In this document: positions 1 through 5,439 of the stretch, piece after piece
How positions within the stretch are numbered: position 1 is the first letter of the stretch
Layout: every line of letters starts with the position of its first letter
Source: Alphaproteobacteria bacterium
Lineage (GTDB): Bacteria; Pseudomonadota; Alphaproteobacteria; Rickettsiales; UBA1997
DNA length: 12,812 bases
NCBI GenBank assembly: GCA_016869695.1
Contig: VGDN01000016.1
Span: forward strand, 1 to 12,812
Direction of reading: 5' to 3'
Notes under the pieces: generated by a model
Database searches by the model: none
What the model saw: the letters and a program-made list of their open reading frames with translations, nothing else
What the model was told of the DNA's origin: nothing
Program-made: the position numbers and the translations under genes

Positions 1-317
1 TCATCACCTGTTTGCTCCACCTTGTTGTCGTGATCACGCAACAGCAAAAATTTCGAGCCGTCATTCATGTAACCGCGGCTAAGAAAGGCAAAATCCACAC
101 CCATCTCGCGCAAAATTTTTCCCACCGCAATCGCAGTCGGAGTCTTGCCCGAACCGCCAGCAATCAAGTTGCCGACACAAACTACAGGCTTACTGATTTT
201 TTGCGGACGAGAGAAAATTTTTACCAAAAAAAATCCCAGCAAATACAGCACACTAAACGGTAGTAACGCGATCGCGATCAGATTTTTTCTTAACCAGAAT
301 TTAGGGGTTTTAAACAT
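1..317 (-). CDS. lpxK: LpxK, tetraacyldisaccharide 4'-kinase (3' part off the left edge)
   Basis: LpxK phosphorylates the 4' position of the tetraacyl-disaccharide lipid A precursor, using ATP at the inner membrane. Only the first 105 codons are in the window. Seen: a basic, hydrophobic N-terminus (about residues 8-35) fitting a single membrane anchor, then VVCVGNLIAGGSGKTP (about 45-60), the family's P-loop with its GNL lead-in, then AFLSRGY (about 77-83), the second conserved LpxK motif. The start is the ATG at 317, which begins 3 nt after the aroQ stop codon; no clear Shine-Dalgarno is visible, so translation may be coupled to aroQ. It is the last visible gene of pssA-aroQ-lpxK; pairing an outer-membrane lipid gene with phospholipid synthesis makes functional sense. 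Identification is firm despite the truncation. Confidence 0.93.
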   Translation of the reverse strand, partial: MFKTPKFWLRKNLIAIALLPFSVLYLLGFFLVKIFSRPQKISKPVVCVGNLIAGGSGKTPTAIAVGKILREMGVDFAFLSRGYMNDGSKFLLLRDHDNKVEQTGD

Positions 318-320
318 CAA

Positions 321-752
321 CTAAACCATCTTACTAATCGCCCGCAGCGCTACTGTGTAACCTTGCACACCAAGTCCAGAAATCACTGCATCAACCACCT
401 CGCTTAGGAATGAATGCTGACGAAATTCTTCACGCTTAAAAATGTTGGAGATGTGCAGCTCAATCTTTGGTTTAGTAAAAATTTCGAGAGCGTCACGAAT
501 GGCTACAGATGTGTGGGTGTAAGCGGCAGCATTGATGATCAAGCCGTCAAAACCCTCCAACGCATCTTGAATCGCATTCACCAAATCACCTTCGGAATTC
601 GACTGTATAAACTCGATTTCCAGCCCCAATTCCAGCGCCAAATTTTGGCAATCTGACTCAATTTTCCCGAGGGACGAATCGCCGTAAATCGCGTGGTCAC
701 GCTTGTGCAACAGGTTAAGATTTGGTCCGTTAAGGATTAGAATTTTTTTCAT
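321..752 (-). CDS. aroQ: Type II 3-dehydroquinate dehydratase
   Basis: This enzyme dehydrates 3-dehydroquinate to 3-dehydroshikimate, step three of the shikimate pathway, as a small cytosolic dodecamer. The 143-residue length is typical. Seen: MKKILILNGPNLNLL at the N-terminus, the tyrosine of the flexible lid (AIYG, about residue 24), NAAAYTHTS (the substrate-binding segment, where many homologues have NP or NPA), the catalytic histidine in ELHISN, and REEFRQHS. The longer open frame reaches upstream to 842, but the start at 752 is clear: the family begins exactly here, GGGAGGGGAG precedes it as a strong ribosome-binding site, and the ATG overlaps the pssA stop (ATGA). Coupled translation with pssA is likely. 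The product feeds chorismate, the substrate used by the trpG-type enzyme further along the window. Confidence 0.95.
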   Translation of the reverse strand: MKKILILNGPNLNLLHKRDHAIYGDSSLGKIESDCQNLALELGLEIEFIQSNSEGDLVNAIQDALEGFDGLIINAAAYTHTSVAIRDALEIFTKPKIELHISNIFKREEFRQHSFLSEVVDAVISGLGVQGYTVALRAISKMV

Positions 753-1525
753 CTCCCCTCCCTTTCGATTTTGATGTAGAAATATGCGGTGATCGGAATG
801 GAGATGCCGTAAGTGATGCCCAGTGCCGCTAGGGCGATCCACGGCTTCACGATTAGGCCGATCACAAATGATCCAAGGATGAGCAAAGTCAGGTAAGCAT
901 ATTCGTTGCGCACCGGAATTTTTTTAATCGAGATGGTCGGCACGCGGCTGGCCATCAGCACCGCCAAGGTTGCTACGTAGCAGATCACTGTAACCGGATT
1001 GCTGTAAAAGCCGTCACCAAATTCGTAAAACAAAACCATTGGCAACATCGCCATCGCCGCGCCAACAGGAGCTGGAATGCCGATGAAGAAATATTTTTCT
1101 AAGAGCGGATTTTTGATTTCTTGCGTCAGTGCTACGTTAAAACGCGCTAAACGAATCGCCCCACAAACCGCAAAAAATAAGACCAGAGCCCAACTCAAAC
1201 CGTGAAGATCGTCGTAAGAATTAACCCAAGAATAGATCACGAAGCCAGGCGTGACGCCGAAATTCACGAAATCGACAAGAGAATCGAGCTGCGCACCAAA
1301 ATCAGAAGAGGAGTTAAAGAAGCGCGCCAACCGGCCATCCACCCCATCCATAAAACCAGCTAAAAGTAAGAGAGCGGAGGCGAGCATAAAATTGCCACGC
1401 ACAGAAAAAAGAATCGCAGTCAAGGCAATGCAGAGACTGGCAAGCGTCACTAAATTTGGCAGTAAACGGAAAAGTGGGAAGCAGCCAGACTCGTCGTGGC
1501 GTATGCGTTGAATGATTTTTGGCAT
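749..1525 (-). CDS. pssA: CDP-diacylglycerol-serine O-phosphatidyltransferase (phosphatidylserine synthase)
   Basis: PssA transfers phosphatidyl from CDP-diacylglycerol to L-serine, the committed step to phosphatidylserine and phosphatidylethanolamine, in the inner membrane. The CDP-alcohol phosphotransferase signature DGxxARx8GxxxDxxxD is complete: D63, G64, A67, R68, G77, D81 and D85 counted from the ATG. Several hydrophobic segments surround it, as expected for a type II multi-spanning enzyme of about 260 residues. Two starts are possible. The ATG at 1525 gives 258 residues. A TTG at 1540 gives 263 and has AGAGG six bases upstream, but that G-run belongs to a palindrome. I chose the ATG, and the choice changes only five residues. 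It is the first gene of the operon with aroQ and lpxK. Confidence 0.93.
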   Translation of the reverse strand: MPKIIQRIRHDESGCFPLFRLLPNLVTLASLCIALTAILFSVRGNFMLASALLLLAGFMDGVDGRLARFFNSSSDFGAQLDSLVDFVNFGVTPGFVIYSWVNSYDDLHGLSWALVLFFAVCGAIRLARFNVALTQEIKNPLLEKYFFIGIPAPVGAAMAMLPMVLFYEFGDGFYSNPVTVICYVATLAVLMASRVPTISIKKIPVRNEYAYLTLLILGSFVIGLIVKPWIALAALGITYGISIPITAYFYIKIEREGR

Positions 1526-1538
1526 TTTGATTTTTGCC

Positions 1539-1571
1539 AAGTCCCCCCTCTGGGGGATTTAGGGGGGACTT
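1539..1571. repeat. C/G-run palindrome between pssA and tkt
   Basis: AAGTCCCCCC (1539-1548) is matched by GGGGGGACTT (1562-1571), a perfect 10-bp inverted repeat. A second G-run in the loop (1552-1556) could pair with the same C-run instead, giving two competing hairpins. It overlaps the possible TTG start of pssA. Such C-run/G-run palindromes occur as dispersed intergenic repeats in several bacteria; whether this one is a family member here is inference. Confidence 0.75.
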
Positions 1572-1597
1572 AGATTTTAGATTTTTGATTTTAGATT
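1570..1597. repeat. Heptamer array, left arm of inverted pair before tkt
   Basis: Four 7-bp units in register: TTAGATT, TTAGATT, TTTGATT, TTAGATT. They are the inverted counterpart of the array at 1624-1651, separated by a 26-bp unique spacer, so the region can fold into a long A/T hairpin between the divergent pssA and tkt genes. Confidence 0.85.
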
Positions 1598-1623
1598 GTG
1601 ATACGAGCTGTATTACGTCCTCC

Positions 1624-1651
1624 AAATCTAAAATCTAAAATCAAAAATCAA
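1624..1651. repeat. Heptamer array, right arm, abutting the tkt start
   Basis: Four 7-bp units: AAATCTA, AAATCTA, AAATCAA, AAATCAA, plus a partial AAAT. The array ends five bases before the tkt ATG and occupies the place where a ribosome-binding site would be expected; no purine-rich Shine-Dalgarno is present. Confidence 0.85.
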
Positions 1652-1656
1652 AAATA

Positions 1657-3528
1657 ATGTCGAAGAAGGATCTCGCGAACTGCGTTCGCTTTTTAGCAAT
1701 TGATGCTGTCGAACGCGCTAATTCCGGGCATCCTGGCATGCCAATGGGAATGGCTGATGTCACCACTGTGCTCTTCACCGAGTTCTTAAAATTCGATCCA
1801 AAAAATCCAAAATGGCCAAATCGCGATCGTTTCGTGCTCTCGGCCGGACATGGCTCGATGCTGCTCTACGCCTTGCTCTACCTCACTGGCTACGAGGATA
1901 TTACTCTTAAAGATCTCATAAATTTTCGGCAGCTTGGCGGTAAATGCGCTGGCCATCCAGAATACGGACATCTCGCTGGAGTTGAGACAACTACTGGTCC
2001 ACTAGGGCAAGGCCTAGCTACTGCCGTGGGTATGGCGATCGCCGGGAAAATGAGTGGCACTGACCACAAAACTTATGTTATCGCTGGAGATGGCTGCTTG
2101 ATGGAAGGCATTTCACAAGAAGCAATTTCGCTTGCCGGACATCTTAATCTAAGCAAGCTGGTCGTACTTTGGGACAACAACTCGATCTCAATCGACGGCA
2201 AGGTTTCACTCGCCACTTCTGAAAATATGAAGCTACGTTTTGAAGCTTGCGGCTTCGACGTAATACAAATTGACGGCCACAATTTTGACGAGATTCGTGC
2301 GGCATTAGCCAAAGCACAAAATGCCACCCGCCCCACTCTAATCGACTGCCACACTACAATCGGTTTCGGCTCACCAGCAAAAGCAGGAACGGAGAAATGC
2401 CACGGCTCACCACTCGGCGAGCAAGAAGTTAAGAAGGTTCGTGAAGCCTTGAACTGGCCACATGAGCCATTCGTAATCCCACAAAATCTACGCGAGGAGT
2501 GGCTCCGCTTAGGCACCAGAACCAAATCATCCACCAACTTACCACTTACCACTTACCCCTTACCCCTAAATTTTGACTTCATCAAAACTCCCCAAGCCAC
2601 CCGTAAATCGTCTCAACAAGCCTTGGAATTCCTAACCGCACAACTTCCAAATTTAATCGGCGGTTCCGCGGATTTAACCGAGTCGGTCTTGACCAAAACC
2701 TCACACACCAAAGCAATTTCACGCGACGATTTTTCCGGCCGCTACATCCATTACGGCGTACGAGAACACGCGATGGGCGCGGTGATGAATGGCATCGCCC
2801 TCCACGGCAACTTCATTCCTTACGGCGGAACTTTTTTGGTTTTCTCTGACTACATGAAGCCAGCAATTCGCTTGGCGGCACTGATGAAGTTGCAGATGAT
2901 TTACATCTTCACCCACGACTCGATCGGACTTGGTGAAGATGGTCCAACACATCAACCAATCGAGCATCTCGCCATGCTGCGCGGCATCCCTAATCTCAAC
3001 GTCTTTCGCCCCGCGGATTCGCAGGAAGTTTGGGAATGTTTTAAGCTCGCTCTCGCTGCTAAAGAAACTCCATCCGCGATGATTTTGAGTCGCCAAAATC
3101 TGCCTTTTTTGGAAAAGAAATCCCAGGGAGAAAAATCTCAGTGCGAACGCGGCGGCTACATCATTTCCGACTGCGCCAATCATGATGTCGTGATGATTGC
3201 TACCGGCTCAGAAGTTGCTGTTGCCATTACTGCTGCAGAGAAATTAAGAGCTCAGCAAATCAATGCCCGCGTGGTCTCGATGCCATGCTTTGAAATTTTT
3301 GAACAACAAGATGAAGCTTACAAGAATTCAGTTTTGGGTGACAAAAAAATTCTACGAGTCGGCATCGAAGCCGCGATTTCACAAGGCTGGGAGAAGTATC
3401 TTGGCTTGGATGGAATATTTGTCGGCATGAAAAGTTTCGGCGCCTCTGCCAAAGGTGAAGATCTCTACAAACATTTCGGAATTACTGCTGACGTGGTTTG
3501 CGAGCGAATCCTAAATCTTAAATCCTAA
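1657..3528 (+). CDS. tkt: Transketolase
   Basis: Transketolase moves two-carbon ketol units between sugar phosphates in the pentose phosphate pathway, using thiamine diphosphate (ThDP) and a divalent metal. Seen: SGHPGMPMGMADV near residue 23, the GHPEYGH segment, the ThDP/metal motif GDGCLMEG (about 144) closing with DNNSISIDG (about 173), CHGSPLG, GGSADLTES, the catalytic glutamate E370 in REHAMG, and FTHDSIGLGEDGPTHQP. All catalytic motifs are intact. At 623 residues it is shorter than the usual 650-670. Residues are missing before HKTYVIAGDG and in the inter-domain linker, where residues about 293-304 are encoded by a heptamer repeat. The last codons and stop also lie in a heptamer repeat. 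The start at 1657 matches the family N-terminus but has no Shine-Dalgarno. The next gene begins directly after the stop. Confidence 0.96.
   Translation: MSKKDLANCVRFLAIDAVERANSGHPGMPMGMADVTTVLFTEFLKFDPKNPKWPNRDRFVLSAGHGSMLLYALLYLTGYEDITLKDLINFRQLGGKCAGHPEYGHLAGVETTTGPLGQGLATAVGMAIAGKMSGTDHKTYVIAGDGCLMEGISQEAISLAGHLNLSKLVVLWDNNSISIDGKVSLATSENMKLRFEACGFDVIQIDGHNFDEIRAALAKAQNATRPTLIDCHTTIGFGSPAKAGTEKCHGSPLGEQEVKKVREALNWPHEPFVIPQNLREEWLRLGTRTKSSTNLPLTTYPLPLNFDFIKTPQATRKSSQQALEFLTAQLPNLIGGSADLTESVLTKTSHTKAISRDDFSGRYIHYGVREHAMGAVMNGIALHGNFIPYGGTFLVFSDYMKPAIRLAALMKLQMIYIFTHDSIGLGEDGPTHQPIEHLAMLRGIPNLNVFRPADSQEVWECFKLALAAKETPSAMILSRQNLPFLEKKSQGEKSQCERGGYIISDCANHDVVMIATGSEVAVAITAAEKLRAQQINARVVSMPCFEIFEQQDEAYKNSVLGDKKILRVGIEAAISQGWEKYLGLDGIFVGMKSFGASAKGEDLYKHFGITADVVCERILNLKS
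2534..2568. repeat. Heptamer array inside the tkt coding sequence
   Basis: Five consecutive 7-bp units: CCAACTT, ACCACTT, ACCACTT, ACCCCTT, ACCCCTA. Because 7 is not a multiple of 3 the units are read in rotating frames, giving the low-complexity peptide TNLPLTTYPLPL in the linker between the N-terminal ThDP domain and the middle domain. The unit has no stop codon in any plus-strand frame. Confidence 0.85.
3507..3527. repeat. Heptamer array spanning the tkt stop and the next start
   Basis: Three 7-bp units, AATCCTA, AATCTTA, AATCCTA, followed by AATG. They encode the tkt tail NLKS, supply its TAA stop, and run into the ATG of the next gene, so both the end of one gene and the start of the next are made from repeat sequence. 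Confidence 0.8.
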
Positions 3529-4536
3529 ATGTTGCGAGCGGTTTTAATTTTGCTTCTCACTGCGAGCTGCTCCTCCTACTATCACGGCCCCAAATCCGAC
3601 CATTTCGACGGTAAAAAATTTCTCTCCGAAGACAAAACTAAGTTCCGCGAAAATCTACGTTTTGCCTTCAGCCGCAAAGATTCATGGCGAGGAAAGAAGG
3701 ATAAAATCAATTTTGTAAATCCTAGCAAACTATTACCAATCAAGCATGCGCGCGTAATTTTTGTCGGCCACTCCACCTTCTTAATCCAAACCAAAAACAC
3801 GAACATCCTAACTGACCCGATCTGGTCAGATCGTGCCGGTCCAATTACTCTACCACCTTTTAGCCCCAAGCGTCAAAACCCACCAGCGATAAAATTTGTA
3901 GATTTACCAAAAATCGATTTCGTCCTACTCAGCCACAGCTCTTACTACCACACGGACATCCCTACCATCAAAAATTTACAGAAAAGATTCGCGCCGAAAT
4001 TCGTCACCGGACTGGGCAACTGCTACTACCTCAACAAGGTCAAGAAACTAGGCCTGGACTGCTTCGAGCTCGATTGGGATCAGTCGCTAAAAATCACCAA
4101 CAACATCGAGTTTATTTTTTTGCCGACCCGCAACTGGTCAAAGCGCACCTGGTTTGACACAAACAAAAGCCTGTGGGGATCGTTTCTCATTCGTACGCCA
4201 AAAGCGCAGATTTATTTTGCTGGCGACACCGCCTACTCCAACCACTTCTACAAGATTTACAAAAAATATGGCCGCCCAGATTTGGCGCTGCTACCTATCG
4301 GTTCTTACGAACCAAACTGGTATTTCGGTGACCATCACATGAGCCCAGAGGATGCGGTGCTGGCGCATCGCCAACTTGATTCCAAAAAATCAGTCGGCAT
4401 GCATTTTAACACCTTCCAAACCAGCGGTGAAGGCTATGAAGACCCAGCCACAGACCTAGAAATCGCCAAGCTTTCTTACGGATTAAAAAAACACGAATTC
4501 GTCGCCCCGAGATTTGGTGAAGTGTTTGAGTTTTAG
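3529..4536 (+). CDS. Metallo-beta-lactamase-fold lipoprotein, NAPE-PLD/UlaG-like, with degenerate metal site
   Basis: The fold is that of the NAPE-PLD-like branch of the metallo-beta-lactamase superfamily, whose best-known members are zinc phosphodiesterases. Seen: a short hydrophobic signal ending TASC with a likely lipidated Cys14, so the protein is probably anchored in a membrane facing the periplasm; VGHSTFLIQT; LTDPIWSDRAGP; SHSSYYHTD (136-143 region); PTRNWSKR (N202); YFAGDTAYS (D233); LPIGSYEPNW; and GMHFNTF (H292). The overall pattern follows the family closely over 335 residues. The HxHxDH motif, however, is HSSYYH, and the family histidine before W is Asn202, so three of seven metal ligands are absent. 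H136, H141, D233 and H292 remain. It may be a mono-metal enzyme or a non-catalytic relative. The start follows the tkt stop with no gap and no Shine-Dalgarno. Substrate is unknown. Confidence 0.85.
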   Translation: MLRAVLILLLTASCSSYYHGPKSDHFDGKKFLSEDKTKFRENLRFAFSRKDSWRGKKDKINFVNPSKLLPIKHARVIFVGHSTFLIQTKNTNILTDPIWSDRAGPITLPPFSPKRQNPPAIKFVDLPKIDFVLLSHSSYYHTDIPTIKNLQKRFAPKFVTGLGNCYYLNKVKKLGLDCFELDWDQSLKITNNIEFIFLPTRNWSKRTWFDTNKSLWGSFLIRTPKAQIYFAGDTAYSNHFYKIYKKYGRPDLALLPIGSYEPNWYFGDHHMSPEDAVLAHRQLDSKKSVGMHFNTFQTSGEGYEDPATDLEIAKLSYGLKKHEFVAPRFGEVFEF

Positions 4537-4575
4537 AGCACAACACCAGCCGGATAAATCCGACTAATCATAATA

Positions 4576-4681
4576 AAAAACCCCTCACCCCAGCCCTCTC
4601 CCTCAAGGGGAGAGGGAGTTAATCCGAGCACTCGGTGACTCCCTCTCCCCTTGAGGGAGAGGGCTGGGGTGAGGGGTTTTT
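4576..4681. terminator. Long perfect inverted repeat, probable bidirectional terminator or REP-like element
   Basis: Two 44-bp arms (4576-4619 and 4638-4681) are perfect inverted copies around an 18-nt centre that has its own small hairpin (CCGAG/CTCGG). Each arm also contains a smaller palindrome (CCCTCTCCC against GGGAGAGGG), so a cruciform or cloverleaf is possible as well as one long hairpin. The ends are A6 on the left and T5 on the right, giving a GC-rich stem followed by a T-tract on both strands, as in rho-independent termination. It lies after the lipoprotein gene and 10 bases before znuC. The motif CCCTCACCCCAGCCCTCTCC resembles a repeat widely dispersed in bacterial genomes. Confidence 0.8.
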
Positions 4682-4691
4682 ACAGCACTAA

Positions 4692-5354
4692 ATGACTCTC
4701 ATCGAACTCAAAAACATCGGATTAAAAATCGCTGGAAAGCAAGTGGTTGAGAGCGTGTCGCTGCAGATTAAGCGAGGAAAAATAACCACGCTGATTGGTC
4801 CAAATGGCGGCGGGAAAACTTCGCTGGCGCGCATCATCCTTGATCTCATTCAACCCACAACCGGCAAGGTTTTACGCATGCAAAAAATGAGGCTCGGCTA
4901 CATGCCACAAAAGCTTACGATCGAAAAATCTATCCCAATTTCCGCCCGCGATTTTGTTGGCACAGTGGATCACAAACTCGCTAAACGTCTTAATGTTGAG
5001 AAGGTTCTTGATGAGCAAATCCACACTATTTCCGGCGGACAGTTGCAGAAGATTCTATTTTTGCGTGCATTGGCGGGAGAGCCTGACCTGATTGTACTCG
5101 ACGAGCCTACACAATATCTCGATGTAGCCGGCATTCATGATTTTTATCAGATCATCGAGGAGGTACGAAAAGAGCGCAGATGCACGATTCTACTGATCTC
5201 GCACGATCTTCATCTCGTCATGCAAAAGACTGATCTCGTCTTCTGCGTTAACCGCCACATCTGCTGCCACGGCCATCCGGACGACATCAATCAACATCCG
5301 GAATACCTGTCTCTTTTTGGCGTTTACCAACATCATCACAATCACCGGCACTAA
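4692..5354 (+). CDS. znuC: Zinc ABC transporter ATP-binding protein
   Basis: This is the cytoplasmic ATPase that powers high-affinity zinc import with a ZnuB permease and ZnuA binding protein. Seen in order over 220 residues: Walker A GPNGGGKTS (36-44), Q-loop in YMPQ (about 70-73), signature SGGQ (114-117), Walker B LIVLDEP (133-139), and the switch histidine in ISHD (H171). The tail contains NQHPEYLSLFG, characteristic of ZnuC, and a His-rich end (YQHHHNHRH) that may bind zinc. Other metal families such as MntB-type ATPases are close, but the tail favours zinc. No znuA, znuB or zur is next to it in this window, so the system is split. The ATG follows the long inverted repeat by 10 bases, and no Shine-Dalgarno is evident. 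Confidence 0.9.
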   Translation: MTLIELKNIGLKIAGKQVVESVSLQIKRGKITTLIGPNGGGKTSLARIILDLIQPTTGKVLRMQKMRLGYMPQKLTIEKSIPISARDFVGTVDHKLAKRLNVEKVLDEQIHTISGGQLQKILFLRALAGEPDLIVLDEPTQYLDVAGIHDFYQIIEEVRKERRCTILLISHDLHLVMQKTDLVFCVNRHICCHGHPDDINQHPEYLSLFGVYQHHHNHRH

Positions 5355-5382
5355 ATTTATCATTTACCATTTAACATTTATC
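5355..5382. repeat. Heptamer array, left arm of inverted pair before fadE
   Basis: Four 7-bp units directly after the znuC stop: ATTTATC, ATTTACC, ATTTAAC, ATTTATC. They are inverted relative to the array at 5412-5439; a 20-bp stretch (5361-5380) is perfectly complementary to 5418-5437 and pairing extends further with two mismatches. The hairpin could act in termination or simply be a mobile repeat. Confidence 0.85.
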
Positions 5383-5411
5383 ATTTGATTTGCCTTACTC
5401 CCACGCACTCC

Positions 5412-5439
5412 AAATAGTAAATGTTAAATGGTAAATGTA
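5412..5439. repeat. Heptamer array, right arm, containing the fadE start
   Basis: Four 7-bp units: AAATAGT, AAATGTT, AAATGGT, AAATGTA. The repeat itself supplies an in-frame ATG at 5421, and its last base is the first base of the ATG at 5439, so the fadE translation start lies inside or at the edge of the repeat. Confidence 0.85.

Noticed and set aside
753..842. A 30-residue N-terminal extension of aroQ in the open frame
   Set aside because: The family starts at the ATG at 752, which has a strong ribosome site and an ATGA overlap with pssA; the extension lies over pssA coding sequence in another frame.
1585..1614. TTGATT and TGTATT, 18 bp apart, as a tkt promoter
   Set aside because: The -35-like box is part of the heptamer array and the -10 match is poor; such matches are expected by chance in A/T-rich DNA.
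1570..1651. Heptamer arrays as a CRISPR array
   Set aside because: Units are 7 bp with no spacers and no cas genes nearby.
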